Shown: one piece after another, positions 44,805 to 54,386 of the stretch | Layout: every line of letters starts with the position of its first letter | Position numbering within the stretch: position 1 is the first letter of the stretch | NCBI GenBank assembly: GCA_020443295.1 | Contig: JAGRIJ010000013.1 | Location: forward strand, 1-64,000 | Length of the DNA stretch: 64,000 nucleotides | Origin: Alphaproteobacteria bacterium | GTDB taxonomy: Bacteria; Pseudomonadota; Alphaproteobacteria; Micavibrionales; Micavibrionaceae | Reading direction: 5' to 3' | Notes under the pieces: model-generated | Databases searched by the model: none | Told to the model about the DNA's origin: nothing | What the model saw: the letters and a program-made list of their open reading frames with translations, nothing else | Program-made: the position numbers and the translations under genes

Positions 44805-46256
44805 ATGAGTGCACAGGCCGTAACAGAACATCAGGAATATAACTATCATGTCATCCGGCTTTTTACGCTGGCGACGGTTTTTTGGGGGATTGTCGGGTTT
44901 CTGGTCGGGTTGCTGATCGCCCTGCAGCTCGCGTTCCCGGAGCTTAATTTTGAGCCTTACCTGACATTCGGGCGTTTGCGGCCCCTGCATACTTCTGCCG
45001 TTATTTTTGCTTTCGGCGGTAACGCGCTGTTTGCGACCAGTTATTTCATCGTTCAGAGAACATGCCAAACCCGGCTCTGGAACGACGGGCTGGCTATGTT
45101 TACTTTCTGGGGATACCAGCTTGTCATTGTGATGGCCGGTCTGGGGTATGTTCTGGGCGTGACTCAGGGTAAAGAATATGCGGAGCCGGAATGGTATGTC
45201 GATATCTGGCTGACGATTGTCTGGGTTGCTTACCTGCTGGTTTATCTCGGCACTGTCATGAAGCGTAAAGAGCCGCATCTTTACGTGGCCAACTGGTTCT
45301 ATCTGGCTTTTATTATTACTGTCGCTGTTCTTCATCTGGGTAACGGACTGTCTATTCCCGTCTCTTGGACCGGAACCAAGAGCTATACAGTTTTCGGCGG
45401 CGTTCAGAGCGCGATGATCCAGTGGTGGTACGGACATAATGCGGTCGGTTTCTTTCTGACTGCGGGGTTTCTGGGCATGATGTATTATTTCGTGCCGAAA
45501 CGGGCGGAGCGTCCGGTTTATTCCTACCGTCTTTCCATCCTGCATTTCTGGTCGCTTATCTTTATCTATATATGGGCCGGACCGCACCACCTGCACTACA
45601 CGGCGTTGCCGGACTGGGCGCAGACGCTGGGGATGACGTTCTCGATCATGCTGTGGATGCCGTCCTGGGGCGGGATGATCAACGGGGTCATGACGCTTTC
45701 GGGCGCCTGGCACAAGCTGCGCGAAGATCCCGTCCTGCGGTTTATGATTATCGCGTTGGCTTTCTATGGGATGAGTACTTTTGAAGGTCCCTTGATGTCG
45801 ATCAAGTCGGTGAACTCGCTTTCCCACTATACAGACTGGACCATCGGGCACGTGCATTCCGGTGCGCTGGGCTGGGTTGGGTTCATCAGCTTCGGTGCGC
45901 TGTATTCTATGGTTCCGGTGCTTTGGGGCCGGGAGAGGCTTTATTCCATGAAGCTGGTCAACCTGCATTTGTGGGTCGCGACCATCGGAATCGTGCTTTA
46001 TATCGCGGCCATGTGGGTTTCGGGCATCATGCAGGGCCTGATGTGGCGCGATTACAACGAAATGGGATTCCTCGAATACTCGTTCGTTGAGTCCGTGATG
46101 GCCATGCATCCGTTCTATCTGATCCGGGCTTTGGGCGGGGCGCTGTATATCGTCGGCGCACTGATCATGGCGTACAACTTCTACCGGACGATCAAAGGCG
46201 ATGTCTGCGAGAAAGAATATCAAACCGACGGCGTATTAAAAGGAGCGGTCGCATGA
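44805..46256 (+). CDS. ccoN: cbb3-type cytochrome c oxidase subunit I
   Basis: CcoN is the catalytic haem b/b3-CuB subunit of the high-affinity terminal oxidase that reduces oxygen at low tension. The 483-residue protein has about 12 membrane helices. Metal ligands are visible in [56 protein letters not shown] and [14 protein letters not shown], including the His pair for CuB and the haem His residues. Motifs are complete. Ribosome site AGAGGGA. It overlaps the ccoO start by four bases, so it is coupled to it. Confidence 0.97.
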   Translation: MSAQAVTEHQEYNYHVIRLFTLATVFWGIVGFLVGLLIALQLAFPELNFEPYLTFGRLRPLHTSAVIFAFGGNALFATSYFIVQRTCQTRLWNDGLAMFTFWGYQLVIVMAGLGYVLGVTQGKEYAEPEWYVDIWLTIVWVAYLLVYLGTVMKRKEPHLYVANWFYLAFIITVAVLHLGNGLSIPVSWTGTKSYTVFGGVQSAMIQWWYGHNAVGFFLTAGFLGMMYYFVPKRAERPVYSYRLSILHFWSLIFIYIWAGPHHLHYTALPDWAQTLGMTFSIMLWMPSWGGMINGVMTLSGAWHKLREDPVLRFMIIALAFYGMSTFEGPLMSIKSVNSLSHYTDWTIGHVHSGALGWVGFISFGALYSMVPVLWGRERLYSMKLVNLHLWVATIGIVLYIAAMWVSGIMQGLMWRDYNEMGFLEYSFVESVMAMHPFYLIRALGGALYIVGALIMAYNFYRTIKGDVCEKEYQTDGVLKGAVA

Positions 46257-46996
46257 GCTTTATAAAGAAACACGAGAAACTGGAAAAAAACTCCATTCTT
46301 CTTTTGATCGGGATCATTATCACGGTTCTGATCGGGGGGCTCGTCGAGATCATCCCGCTGTTCCGGATGGAGACGGTGATCGAACCGGTGAAAGGTGTGC
46401 GGCCCTACACACCGCTGGAACTCGCCGGGTATAATATTTATATCCGCGAGGGTTGCTATAACTGTCACTCACAGCAGATCCGTCCTCTGAGGGATGAGGT
46501 GGCGCGTTACGGGCATTACTCACTGGCCGCGGAGTCCATGTACGATCACCCGTTCCAATGGGGATCGAAACGGACGGGGCCTGACTTGGCACGGGTTGGC
46601 GGAAAGTATTCCGATGACTGGCACGTGGCGCACCTGAAGAATCCGCGTGATGTCGTTCCGGAATCGATTATGCCCTCCTATAGTTTCCTCGCGCGTAACG
46701 GGGCAAAAATTGACGATCTCGACCAGCATCTGAGAACGCTGCGTCTGGTCGGCGTTCCCTATACTGACGAGATGATCGAAAATGCCGAAAAGGATGCGAT
46801 CGCTCAGGCGAACGGCGAGGCCAAGATGGATATTTCAGGCCTGACCCAGCGTTATGGCGAAAATGTCAACGCTCGCGATTTCGATGGCCAACCTAACCTT
46901 GTTTCCGAGATGGATGCGCTGGTGGCTTATCTTCAGGTTCTGGGAACGATGGTTGATTTCAAGGCGACCGAAGAGGTCGAGGAGGCCGCACCATGA
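46253..46996 (+). CDS. ccoO: cbb3-type cytochrome c oxidase subunit II (c-type haem)
   Basis: CcoO is a membrane-anchored monohaem cytochrome c of the cbb3 oxidase. The 247-residue protein has one N-terminal helix ([20 protein letters not shown]) and a periplasmic haem-binding CxxCH in [16 protein letters not shown] Met axial-ligand candidate follows in [10 protein letters not shown]. The stop overlaps the ccoQ start by ATGA. Genes N, O, Q and P are all in tight overlap, consistent with one translation unit. Confidence 0.97.
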   Translation: MSFIKKHEKLEKNSILLLIGIIITVLIGGLVEIIPLFRMETVIEPVKGVRPYTPLELAGYNIYIREGCYNCHSQQIRPLRDEVARYGHYSLAAESMYDHPFQWGSKRTGPDLARVGGKYSDDWHVAHLKNPRDVVPESIMPSYSFLARNGAKIDDLDQHLRTLRLVGVPYTDEMIENAEKDAIAQANGEAKMDISGLTQRYGENVNARDFDGQPNLVSEMDALVAYLQVLGTMVDFKATEEVEEAAP

Positions 46997-47148
46997 TGGA
47001 TTTTATCACTACGCACGGCGGGCTTATCGGTCTTCTGTTTTTCTTTACGTTTTTTGTCCTGATGGCTGTCTGGGTCTACCGACCGGGTTCCAAGGACAAG
47101 TATCAAAATTACGCGGGCATCCCCCTCAAGGAGAGCGACTATGACTGA
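46993..47148 (+). CDS. ccoQ: cbb3-type oxidase subunit CcoQ
   Basis: The 51-residue protein starts with ATG at 46993, overlapping ccoO by four bases, and ends overlapping ccoP by eight. It has one membrane helix ([20 protein letters not shown]) and the [12 protein letters not shown] motif typical of CcoQ/FixQ, which stabilises the oxidase complex. Position and size leave little doubt. Confidence 0.93.
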   Translation: MMDFITTHGGLIGLLFFFTFFVLMAVWVYRPGSKDKYQNYAGIPLKESDYD

Positions 47149-48277
47149 CGCGAAAAAAGAACACAGCCATTCCAAAAAAGAAATCGACACCGTATCGGGT
47201 GTGGAAACGACAGGCCATGAATGGGACGGTCTGAAAGAGTTGAACAATCCTGCGCCGCGGTGGTGGCTGTGGGTGTTTTATATCAGCATTATCTGGTCGG
47301 TCTGGTACTGGGTTGTGTACCCGGCGTGGCCTACATTCAGCGGAGCCACGAAAGGGGCTTATGGCTGGACGCAGTATAAGAAGCTTGCGGCCGAACAGCA
47401 GGAGATCAAGGATCGGCAGAAAGCCTATCTCGATAAATTCGAGAAGGCTTCGTTTGATCAAATCTTACAGGACAAGCAATTGTATGCATTCGCCGTTGCC
47501 GGGGGATCCGCGTTCTTCAAGGATAACTGCGCGACCTGTCACGGAACAGGCGGTATGGGAGGAAAAGGCTTTCCTAATCTGAACGACGATGACTGGCTGT
47601 GGGGCGGCGATATCGGCACCATTTACCAGACTATCCGGTATGGAGTCCGCTCCAAGCACGAGGATACACGCGTGTCTCAAATGCCTGCGTTCGGTGTTGA
47701 GAAGCTGCTTGAGAAGGAAGAGATCGAAAAGGTCGTCGATTATGTTCTGAGCCTTTCTGATCCGCAAAGCGCTGCCGGTAAGGATTTATCCGAAGGTCAG
47801 GAGATTTTTGAGCTGAACTGCGCATCCTGTCATGGCGAAGATGCAAAGGGATCGCGTGAGGTTGGCGCGCCTAACCTGACCGATTCAATCTGGCTTTATG
47901 GCGGCGACCGCGAAACGGTGTTCAAGACCGTGTTTTATGCCCGTTCAGGCGTGATGCCGAGCTGGGTTGGGCGTCTGGATGATAATACGATCCGGGAACT
48001 GGCTGTCTATGTTCACGAGCTGGGTGGCGGCGAGACCGGAAAAGTTGCGTCTACCGTGACGGCGCCGGACGAGGCCACCGAGAGTGTTCCCGAGGAGTCT
48101 GTAACGGCACCGGAGGAGCAGGAGAACGGCCAAGATGAAGCCATGCCCGACGAAGAGGCTCCGGAGAATACCCCTGCACCCGTGCAGGAAGACGATTCAA
48201 ATCCGGTCAAGCCCATGATAACGTTACCGAACGAAAGCGAAGAGACCGGCCAAGAAGACGGACATGACGGAGAGTAG
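47141..48277 (+). CDS. ccoP: cbb3-type cytochrome c oxidase subunit III (dihaem)
   Basis: CcoP is a membrane-anchored dihaem cytochrome c that passes electrons to CcoN. The 378-residue protein has an N-terminal helix (WWLWVFYISIIWSVWYWVVYP) and two haem sites: Cys130-x2-Cys133-His134 (CATCH) and Cys227-x2-Cys230-His231 (CASCH). After residue 300 the protein continues in an extension of about 80 residues rich in Glu, Pro and acidic patches, longer than usual for CcoP. The gene overlaps ccoQ by eight bases and ccoG by 14. Confidence 0.96.
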   Translation: MTDAKKEHSHSKKEIDTVSGVETTGHEWDGLKELNNPAPRWWLWVFYISIIWSVWYWVVYPAWPTFSGATKGAYGWTQYKKLAAEQQEIKDRQKAYLDKFEKASFDQILQDKQLYAFAVAGGSAFFKDNCATCHGTGGMGGKGFPNLNDDDWLWGGDIGTIYQTIRYGVRSKHEDTRVSQMPAFGVEKLLEKEEIEKVVDYVLSLSDPQSAAGKDLSEGQEIFELNCASCHGEDAKGSREVGAPNLTDSIWLYGGDRETVFKTVFYARSGVMPSWVGRLDDNTIRELAVYVHELGGGETGKVASTVTAPDEATESVPEESVTAPEEQENGQDEAMPDEEAPENTPAPVQEDDSNPVKPMITLPNESEETGQEDGHDGE

Positions 48278-49688
48278 CGAGCAGCAGATCACTTTTTTTG
48301 CTGAACAGAAGCGGATTTACCCCAAGCGGGTCTGGGGTCGGTACAGGAAACTGAAATGGGTTGCCATGGCCGTGACGCTGGGTATCTATTACCTGGCCCC
48401 TTTTCTCAGGTGGGATCGCGGCCCCAACGCACCGGATCAGGCCATTCTCATTGATCTTCCTCATCGACGGGCTTACTGGTTTTTTATCGAAATCTGGCCG
48501 CAGGAAGTCTATTTCCTGACCGGGATCCTTGTTCTTGCCGCTATTGCCCTGTTTTTCGTGACCAGCCTGTTCGGGCGGGTCTGGTGCGGGTATTTTTGTC
48601 CGCAGACAGTCTGGACGGACCTGTTTATCTGGGTCGAACGGATCGTTCAGGGGGACAGAAACAAAAGGAAAAAATTACATGAAGGTCGTTGGACATGGGA
48701 AAAAGTCTGGAAGATTGCGGTTACGCATTTTTTCTGGCTGGTGATTGCCTGGTGTACGGCGGGGTCGTTCGTTCTGTATTTCAACGACGCTCCTACACTG
48801 GTGAAAAGTTTCTTTGAATTCAATGTATCGTCGACCGTATTGGCGTTTATCGGCGGGCTGACCTTCAGCACTTATCTCATGGCCGGGTTTGCGCGCGAGC
48901 AGGTCTGTACCTACATGTGTCCCTATGCGCGTTTTCAGTCTGCCATGTTCGATAATGATACGTTGATTATCGGATACGACGAGACACGCGGAGAAAAACG
49001 CGGAAAGCACAAACAGGGCGATCCGTGGGAGGGGCGCGGGCATTGTATAGACTGCACGGCCTGCGTGCAGGTTTGTCCGATGGGGATTGATATTCGTGAC
49101 GGGTTGCAGATGGAGTGTATTGCCTGCGGCCTTTGTGTTGATGCCTGTAATGAAATCATGGATAAGGTCGGGCTGCCGCGCGGACTCGTGCGATACGATA
49201 CGGAACGGCATCTGAAATTGCGTGCTCAGGGGATCGAGGAGAAGTTCAAGATTATCAGGCCGCGCACGATTTATTATGCGGGTGTGCTGGCCGTTGTCGG
49301 CGGCATTATGCTTTACGCTCTTATTACCCGCGCTCCGCTGGAATTGCATGTCCTGCATGACCGGAACCCGCTTTACGTCCAGCTTTCGGACGGGGAAATC
49401 CGTAACGGTTACATATTGAAAATCCTGAACAAGACCCACGATCACAAGAATTATAATATTAAGGTCGCCGGGCTTGAAAATGCGAAGGTTGATGTCAAGG
49501 GGGCCGGGGATCTGACCCCTGATTCCCTTTATGTTCAGGCTGACAGCGTGGGAGAGTTTCATATTTTTGTCAGCGCTCCGGTCAAGCCCGGAGAAGCGCG
49601 CCCGGTTGTCTTTACCTTGACAGACAATACAACAGAAAAGCAGGATGTTTATGAAAGCGTCTTTATCTCCGAACGCCCCAGAGGGTAG
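48264..49688 (+). CDS. ccoG: Cytochrome oxidase accessory protein CcoG
   Basis: The 474-residue protein is a membrane-bound iron-sulfur protein needed for cbb3 assembly, likely in copper reduction. It has several membrane helices, a GYFCPQTVWTDLF segment and the ferredoxin-type pairs CIDCTACVQVCP and CIACGLCVDACN, which form two [4Fe-4S] clusters. The C terminus has a periplasmic immunoglobulin-like domain. It overlaps ccoP by 14 bases and ends five bases before the chosen ccoH start. Confidence 0.95.
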   Translation: MTESSEQQITFFAEQKRIYPKRVWGRYRKLKWVAMAVTLGIYYLAPFLRWDRGPNAPDQAILIDLPHRRAYWFFIEIWPQEVYFLTGILVLAAIALFFVTSLFGRVWCGYFCPQTVWTDLFIWVERIVQGDRNKRKKLHEGRWTWEKVWKIAVTHFFWLVIAWCTAGSFVLYFNDAPTLVKSFFEFNVSSTVLAFIGGLTFSTYLMAGFAREQVCTYMCPYARFQSAMFDNDTLIIGYDETRGEKRGKHKQGDPWEGRGHCIDCTACVQVCPMGIDIRDGLQMECIACGLCVDACNEIMDKVGLPRGLVRYDTERHLKLRAQGIEEKFKIIRPRTIYYAGVLAVVGGIMLYALITRAPLELHVLHDRNPLYVQLSDGEIRNGYILKILNKTHDHKNYNIKVAGLENAKVDVKGAGDLTPDSLYVQADSVGEFHIFVSAPVKPGEARPVVFTLTDNTTEKQDVYESVFISERPRG

Positions 49689-49692
49689 GGCC

Positions 49693-50169
49693 ATGGCACC
49701 AGAGACGGGCATACGGCCAAGCGACAAGCTGATTCCTTGGTATTTCGTGCTGTTTTTTCTCGTTGTTTTTGTTGTGAACGGTATTTTTATATATCTCGCG
49801 CTTGAGAGCTATACCGGTGTTGTTACGGACGAAGCCTATGAAAAGGGTCTGGCTTATGATTCTCTGCTTGAGGAAAGCCGTGAGCAGGCGGAGATGGGCA
49901 TTCAGCACAAGGCCAGATATGAAGCGCCGGTTCTGAGACTGGAACTGAAAGATAGAGACGGCCATCCGATCGAAGGGGCTCATGTGACTGCCAAGATGAT
50001 CCGGCCTGTGCAGGCAGGGTATGATTTTGAGGTTCCGTTGACGCCGCACGGCGGCGGGGTCTATGCTGCCGACATTCACCCGCCTTTGCCGGGGGCCTGG
50101 ACTGCCAAGATGGAGGCGCAATGGGACGGCCAAGTCTTTCGCACGACTTACAAAATGGTCACACAGTAA
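49693..50169 (+). CDS. ccoH: CcoH/FixH-type cbb3 assembly protein
   Basis: CcoH (FixH) is a small protein required for cbb3 assembly. The ATG at 49693 is chosen because GAGGGTAGGG sits directly before it and it follows the ccoG stop by four bases, giving 158 residues. Upstream ATGs at 49645 and 49651 would overlap ccoG. One membrane helix (IPWYFVLFFLVVFVVNGIFIYLAL) is followed by a periplasmic beta-rich domain (LRLELKDRDGHPIEGAHVTAKMIRP), as in family members. It overlaps the ccoI start by 49 bases. Confidence 0.9.
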   Translation: MAPETGIRPSDKLIPWYFVLFFLVVFVVNGIFIYLALESYTGVVTDEAYEKGLAYDSLLEESREQAEMGIQHKARYEAPVLRLELKDRDGHPIEGAHVTAKMIRPVQAGYDFEVPLTPHGGGVYAADIHPPLPGAWTAKMEAQWDGQVFRTTYKMVTQ

Positions 50170-52346
50170 ATACCGGGGAAGGCAGCGCTCTTTCCGGGTA
50201 TGAAGCTCTGGTCCGTCCAACGTCCGAAGGAGCCTGCTCTCTTGATGTCGTTGTCGGCGGTGTTCATTGTGCCGCTTGCATTCAGAAAATCGAATCCACT
50301 CTTTCCGCGCAAAGCGATGTCGAATCCGCCCGTTTGAATTTTTCCACCCGGCGTCTGAACATCCGGTGGCACGGGCTTCCTGAACGCGGGAACGAACTTG
50401 TCGCGTTGGTCCAGAAGCTTGGTTATGACGTGCGACCGTTTGATGCCCGGGCTAATCAGGAGGAAAGCGAAGAAGAGAAGTTCCTTCTGATTTGTCTTGG
50501 CGTTGCGGGTTTTGCGATGGGGAACATCATGCTGCTCTCAGTGGGGCTGTGGAGCACCGATACGCAGACTATGGGGATGGCAACCCACGATTTTCTTCAC
50601 TGGATTTCTGCGCTGATTGCCATTCCTGCCGTTATCTTTTCCGGCCGGCCTTTTTTCCGTTCGGCATTCAAGGCCTTATCGCATGGGCAGAGCAATATGG
50701 ATGTTCCCATTTCGGTGGGGGTTCTTCTGGCTTGCATTATGAGCTTTGGCGAGGTTTTGCGTCATGCAGAGCATGTCTATTTCGACTCTGCTGTCATGCT
50801 GCTTTTTTTCCTTTTGATCGGGCGGTATCTGGATTTTCGGGCTCGTCGTCATGCGCGCAGCGCGGCAACGGATCTTCTTTCCACGCTTTCGGGCTTTGCC
50901 CGTGTAGTGGAGAACGGGAAGACCCGCAACCTGCCTATCCGGGATCTGAAGGAAGGGATGGTTGTTCTGGTTGCCGCGGGTGAGAAATTTCCCGTAGACG
51001 GAGAGGTTGTGGAGGGTATAGCGGAGGTCGATACTTCTCTTGTAACGGGGGAAACTTTGCCCCGTCTTGTTTCTCTTGGCGGGGATGTTTATGCGGGGAC
51101 GATGAATTTATCCGGGCCTGTGACCTTGAGGGTGGCCAAGGCTGCAGAGGATTCTCTGCTTTCAGATATTGTCCGGCTGATGGAAAAAGCGGAGCAGGGG
51201 CAGGCCCAGTACGTCCGGCTGGCCGACCGGGTGGCGAGTCTTTATACGCCTGTTGTGCATTTGCTTGCTGTTTCAGCTTTTGTTCTCTGGTGGGGAGTCG
51301 TGGGAATAGCGTGGCAGGACGCGCTGATGATTTCCGTTACGGTCTTGATTATTACCTGTCCTTGCGCTTTGGGTCTTGCCGTTCCTGTCGTGCAGGTACT
51401 GGCGACAGGGCGCTTGATGAAGACCCATGTGATTGTTAAGTCCGGGGATGCGCTTGAGCGTCTGGCAAAAGCGGATGCTGTGATTTTCGATAAGACAGGA
51501 ACACTGACGCTGGGGCATCCAAAGCTGGAGAGTGCCGGAAATCCGGAAGATTTGAAACTGGCGGCATCGTTGGCCTCTCACAGCCGTCATCCCCTCTCAC
51601 AAGCATTGGCCGAGGCGTATGACGGGCCGGTCTCTACACTTACTGATGTTGAAGAGTTTCCCGGGCAGGGGCTTTCGGGGTCTTTTCAGGGCAAAAAAGT
51701 GAAGATCGGAAGCCGGGCATGGTGCGGCCTCGCCGATGCTTCCGCTGCCAAGGGACCGGAACTGTGGTTGGCTTTTGAAGGGCACAAGCCGGTTGTTTTT
51801 ACGTTTACCGATGCTTTGCGGGAGGATGCGGCGGAGACGATCGCAAAGCTGAGGCGAGACGGGTTGAAAGTTGTCCTGCTTTCCGGGGACAGGAAGGATG
51901 TGGCTTCTGATATCGCTTTGAAAGCGGGCATTGAAGCCGATCATGTTTATGCGGAAAAAACACCGCCGGAAAAATTCCAGATACTGGAGGATCTCAAAAG
52001 CAAGGGACACAATGTTCTGATGGTTGGGGACGGTCTGAACGACGCACCCGTGCTGGCCGGGGCGGATGTTTCCATGGCGCCGGGGACAGCGGTGGATATG
52101 GCGCAGAGCGCTGCGGATATCGTTTTTATGGGGAAGGCTCTTTCTCCTGTTTATGATACGCGCAGTGTTGCTGTCTTTTCACAAAGACTCGTAAAGCAGA
52201 ATTTCATGTTGGCACTGGTTTATAATCTCGTTGCGATTCCCCTTGGTTTTGTAGGGCTGGTTACACCGATGGTTGCGGCTTTGGCCATGTCGGGTTCTTC
52301 GCTGATCGTTATTGCCAATTCATTCCGTTTAAGGGGGCGTCTGTGA
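50121..52346 (+). CDS. ccoI: Copper-type P1B ATPase CcoI (FixI)
   Basis: CcoI moves copper across the inner membrane for cbb3 assembly. The 741-residue protein has an N-terminal heavy-metal domain with GGVHCAACIQKIE, eight or so membrane helices with the transport motif CPC in ITCPCALGLAVP, phosphorylation motif FDKTGTLTLG, and MVGDGLNDAPVLA. The start at 50121 has a GGAGG site and overlaps ccoH by 49 bases. All P-type ATPase motifs are intact. Confidence 0.95.
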   Translation: MGRPSLSHDLQNGHTVNTGEGSALSGYEALVRPTSEGACSLDVVVGGVHCAACIQKIESTLSAQSDVESARLNFSTRRLNIRWHGLPERGNELVALVQKLGYDVRPFDARANQEESEEEKFLLICLGVAGFAMGNIMLLSVGLWSTDTQTMGMATHDFLHWISALIAIPAVIFSGRPFFRSAFKALSHGQSNMDVPISVGVLLACIMSFGEVLRHAEHVYFDSAVMLLFFLLIGRYLDFRARRHARSAATDLLSTLSGFARVVENGKTRNLPIRDLKEGMVVLVAAGEKFPVDGEVVEGIAEVDTSLVTGETLPRLVSLGGDVYAGTMNLSGPVTLRVAKAAEDSLLSDIVRLMEKAEQGQAQYVRLADRVASLYTPVVHLLAVSAFVLWWGVVGIAWQDALMISVTVLIITCPCALGLAVPVVQVLATGRLMKTHVIVKSGDALERLAKADAVIFDKTGTLTLGHPKLESAGNPEDLKLAASLASHSRHPLSQALAEAYDGPVSTLTDVEEFPGQGLSGSFQGKKVKIGSRAWCGLADASAAKGPELWLAFEGHKPVVFTFTDALREDAAETIAKLRRDGLKVVLLSGDRKDVASDIALKAGIEADHVYAEKTPPEKFQILEDLKSKGHNVLMVGDGLNDAPVLAGADVSMAPGTAVDMAQSAADIVFMGKALSPVYDTRSVAVFSQRLVKQNFMLALVYNLVAIPLGFVGLVTPMVAALAMSGSSLIVIANSFRLRGRL

Positions 52347-52543
52347 GCGTTTTACTCTATTTGATTCCGATTGCTCTTTTTCTTGGACTGATCGGTCTTG
52401 CGGCTTTTATCTGGAGTATTAAAAGCGGGCAATATGACGATCTTGAAGGGGCTGCGCTTCGCATCCTTATGGATGATGACGAGCCTGTAAAACAGGCCGA
52501 AAAAAACACCCCTGAAAAAAATCTTGAAAACAAGCTTTCTTGA
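52343..52543 (+). CDS. ccoS: cbb3-type oxidase assembly protein CcoS
   Basis: The 66-residue protein has a single N-terminal membrane helix (LYLIPIALFLGLIGLAAFIWSI) and the motif SIKSGQYDDLEGAALRIL, the CcoS signature. Its role is in cofactor insertion into CcoN. It overlaps the end of ccoI by four bases (ATGA at 52343-52346 pattern), completing the usual ccoGHIS order. The tail is Lys/Glu-rich. Confidence 0.95.
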   Translation: MSVLLYLIPIALFLGLIGLAAFIWSIKSGQYDDLEGAALRILMDDDEPVKQAEKNTPEKNLENKLS

Positions 52544-52553
52544 CGTAAATCAA
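52540..52553. promoter_or_regulatory. FNR-type box upstream of ompW
   Basis: TTGACGTAAATCAA matches TTGAT-N4-ATCAA with one mismatch, 74 bases before the ompW ATG at 52628. OmpW genes are known Fnr targets in enterics, which supports oxygen control here. Confidence 0.7.
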
Positions 52554-52627
52554 TTTATTGGTTGTATTTTTGGGTGATAGTCTTTGCGAGGTGGAAAACA
52601 GCCTCTCTTAATAAAAAGGATGCAGTT

Positions 52628-53262
52628 ATGTTAAACAGAACTCTTGCTCTCAGTCTTGCTGCTGCTGTATCGGTGGCGGCTTTTGCAACACCCGTTATGG
52701 CCAAGGAACTTGGGGGTCCGTGGTCGAAGGAAAGGTTTCAGGTCCGCGTCCGCGCGATTGATGTGATTCCGGATGTGAATTCCAGCGTCAATATCGGCGG
52801 TGAAGTAGATGCCGATTACGCGGTCGTTCCGAGGTCGATCTCAGCTACTTCTTTACTGAGAATATCGCCGCGGAGTTGATTGCCGCGACATCGAAGCATG
52901 ATCTGAATTATACAGGGGATGTCTCGTTAGGGGATGCGTGGGTTCTTCCTCCGGCCCTTATGCTTCAATATCATTTCACTCCGGATAATCAGTTCAGTCC
53001 CTATGTGGGAGCAGGTTTGAACTACTCGATCTTTTATGCAGAAGATGCCGCCAGCGGCTTTACTGATCTGGAGGTTGATAACGGAGTTGGTTATGGTCTG
53101 CAGGCCGGTGCCGATTTCTGGGTCAACGACCATTGGGGCGTGAATCTTGACGTTAAAAAGCTCTGGCTGAATGTGGATGCCAAGCTGAATAACGGTGCAA
53201 TCCGGGCCGATGTTGATATGGATCCGTGGATCGTCGGGGCCGGTGTGTCCTACAGGTTCTAA
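52628..53262 (+). pseudogene. ompW: OmpW-family outer-membrane protein, frameshifted
   Basis: Two overlapping frames together encode one OmpW-like barrel. The first (from ATG 52628) has signal peptide MLNRTLALSLAAAVSVAAFATPVMA and then FQVRVRAIDVIPDVNSSV up to DYAVVP, and then runs into a stop at 52879. The true continuation is in the next frame: EVDLSYFFTENIAAELIAAT from about 52831, then LPPALMLQYHFTPDNQFSPYVGAGLNYS and the terminal YRF. One missing base near 52829-52832 (likely CCGGAGG reduced to CCGAGG) explains it. OmpW is an 8-stranded outer-membrane channel. A sequencing error is an equally good explanation. Confidence 0.88.
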
Positions 53263-53293
53263 GCGCTTTCTTATATACTTTAGAGAGTTTTAG

Positions 53294-53319
53294 CCGGGCT
53301 CCTTGTATAAGGGGCCCGG
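53294..53319 (+). terminator. Rho-independent terminator after ompW
   Basis: The stem CCGGGCTCC/GGGGCCCGG (one G-T wobble) with an eight-base loop is followed by TTTTTG, 32 bases after the ompW stop. It closes the transcription unit. Confidence 0.85.
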
Positions 53320-53383
53320 TTTTTGTATGACATGTTAAGAACTTTCAGGATTATGGATTTATTAACTTGATTCTGAATTTTTT

Positions 53384-53902
53384 ATGCAATTATTGTCTTT
53401 GATGACTATGCCCAAAAACGATGTTCAGGTTCCGCAAGGTCTTTTTAAAAAGAATGTTATTTTTTTGTTCTTGGCTGTGGTTTTCATTCCTTATGTTTTA
53501 TGGGGCGTTGCTGATTATGTGGTTACATTAAAGCATAAGCGGGAGGCGTTTGCCTATTTTTATGATAAGGATTATGCCACAGCTTACCGGGAGATCATGC
53601 CTTTTGCCATGAGCGGGGACAGCGAGTCCAGATATATGATTGGTGCAATGACCGCGTTTGGAATGGGTACTCAGAGAGATAAAATGTTTGCTACGCAGTG
53701 GTTTTCCTGTGAGGGGATACAGGGCTGTGTTAACGGGTATAATGAGTTCAGGCTCGCACAAGGGTGTTTTGCGGGCGATTGGGGGAAACGTTCTGATGAA
53801 GAATGTATTTTGTGGGTGAAGCTGTCTTCAGATCAAAATTACCGGCCCGCCAGCTTATGGCTCGAGAACTACCAGAAGAAAAAATCTTCACAAGCGCCCT
53901 GA
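53384..53902 (+). CDS. Membrane-anchored Sel1-like repeat protein
   Basis: The 172-residue protein has one N-terminal membrane helix (NVIFLFLAVVFIPYVLWGVADYVV). The rest resembles Sel1-type helical repeats: FYDKDYATAYREIMPFAMSGDSESRYMIGAMTAFGMGTQRDKMFATQWFSC, with the characteristic G-D-x-x-x-x-Y-x-I-G pattern, and a second, looser repeat. Such repeats bind proteins. Two or more Cys pairs (SCEGIQGC, CFAGDW) may form disulfides. It does not resemble its neighbours and no operon partner is evident. Confidence 0.65.
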   Translation: MQLLSLMTMPKNDVQVPQGLFKKNVIFLFLAVVFIPYVLWGVADYVVTLKHKREAFAYFYDKDYATAYREIMPFAMSGDSESRYMIGAMTAFGMGTQRDKMFATQWFSCEGIQGCVNGYNEFRLAQGCFAGDWGKRSDEECILWVKLSSDQNYRPASLWLENYQKKKSSQAP

Positions 53903-53917
53903 TTTTTCATCCGCTGC

Positions 53918-54361
53918 TTAAATCGAAGGGAATCTTCTGCGCAGGATCGCAAGGATAATGGTTGCGGAGAGAAGGCCCGCACCGGTTAAGACCTGAAGGC
54001 TTACATTGTTTAAACCATGGGCGCGGCGAACAAAATTTTCGCAGTTGTTGAACAGTAAGTTGTAGTCGAACTCTTTTTCAGAGAGCGCCTTGCGAACCAC
54101 TTCCTCTCTGGCTGCGTCCGAGGGATAGGGCAGGATATATACACGTTGTCCGGCAGAGAACTGGTCATAGCTTTGGTTTACCGGGGAGAAGGATTCCCTG
54201 AGAACTGTCCGGATCGTATGGTTTCCGAAGGGGCATTCGTTGATTACAATTCCATAGTGGCGCCATACTCCCAATAGCGGAGTGTAAATAATATCTCCTC
54301 GTCTTAATTCGTTCCGGTGGGCGCGCTTTCTTCTGAAGGGGTTCAGTTTTTTTAGTTTCAT
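53918..54361 (-). CDS. LRAT-domain (NlpC/P60-like) acyltransferase or thiol hydrolase
   Basis: The 147-residue protein has the LRAT fold: RGDIIYTPLLGVWRHYGIVI with His35, and the catalytic Cys107 in LLFNNCENFVRRA (family NCExF). A membrane helix at the C terminus (VLTGAGLLSATIILAIL) with a basic tail anchors it. LRAT-like proteins act on lipids or as thiol amidases. Here a membrane-bound, small-lipid role is likely but unproven. The gene is divergent from an XRE-type regulator with a palindrome between them. Confidence 0.8.
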   Translation of the reverse strand: MKLKKLNPFRRKRAHRNELRRGDIIYTPLLGVWRHYGIVINECPFGNHTIRTVLRESFSPVNQSYDQFSAGQRVYILPYPSDAAREEVVRKALSEKEFDYNLLFNNCENFVRRAHGLNNVSLQVLTGAGLLSATIILAILRRRFPSI

Positions 54362-54386
54362 GAGGGGCCCTTATTTGTTAGAATTG

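Noticed and set aside
44583..46223. Reverse 546-codon frame opposite ccoN
   Set aside because: It is antisense to ccoN, is rich in Gln, His, Pro and Arg with no domain, and ccoN itself is certain.
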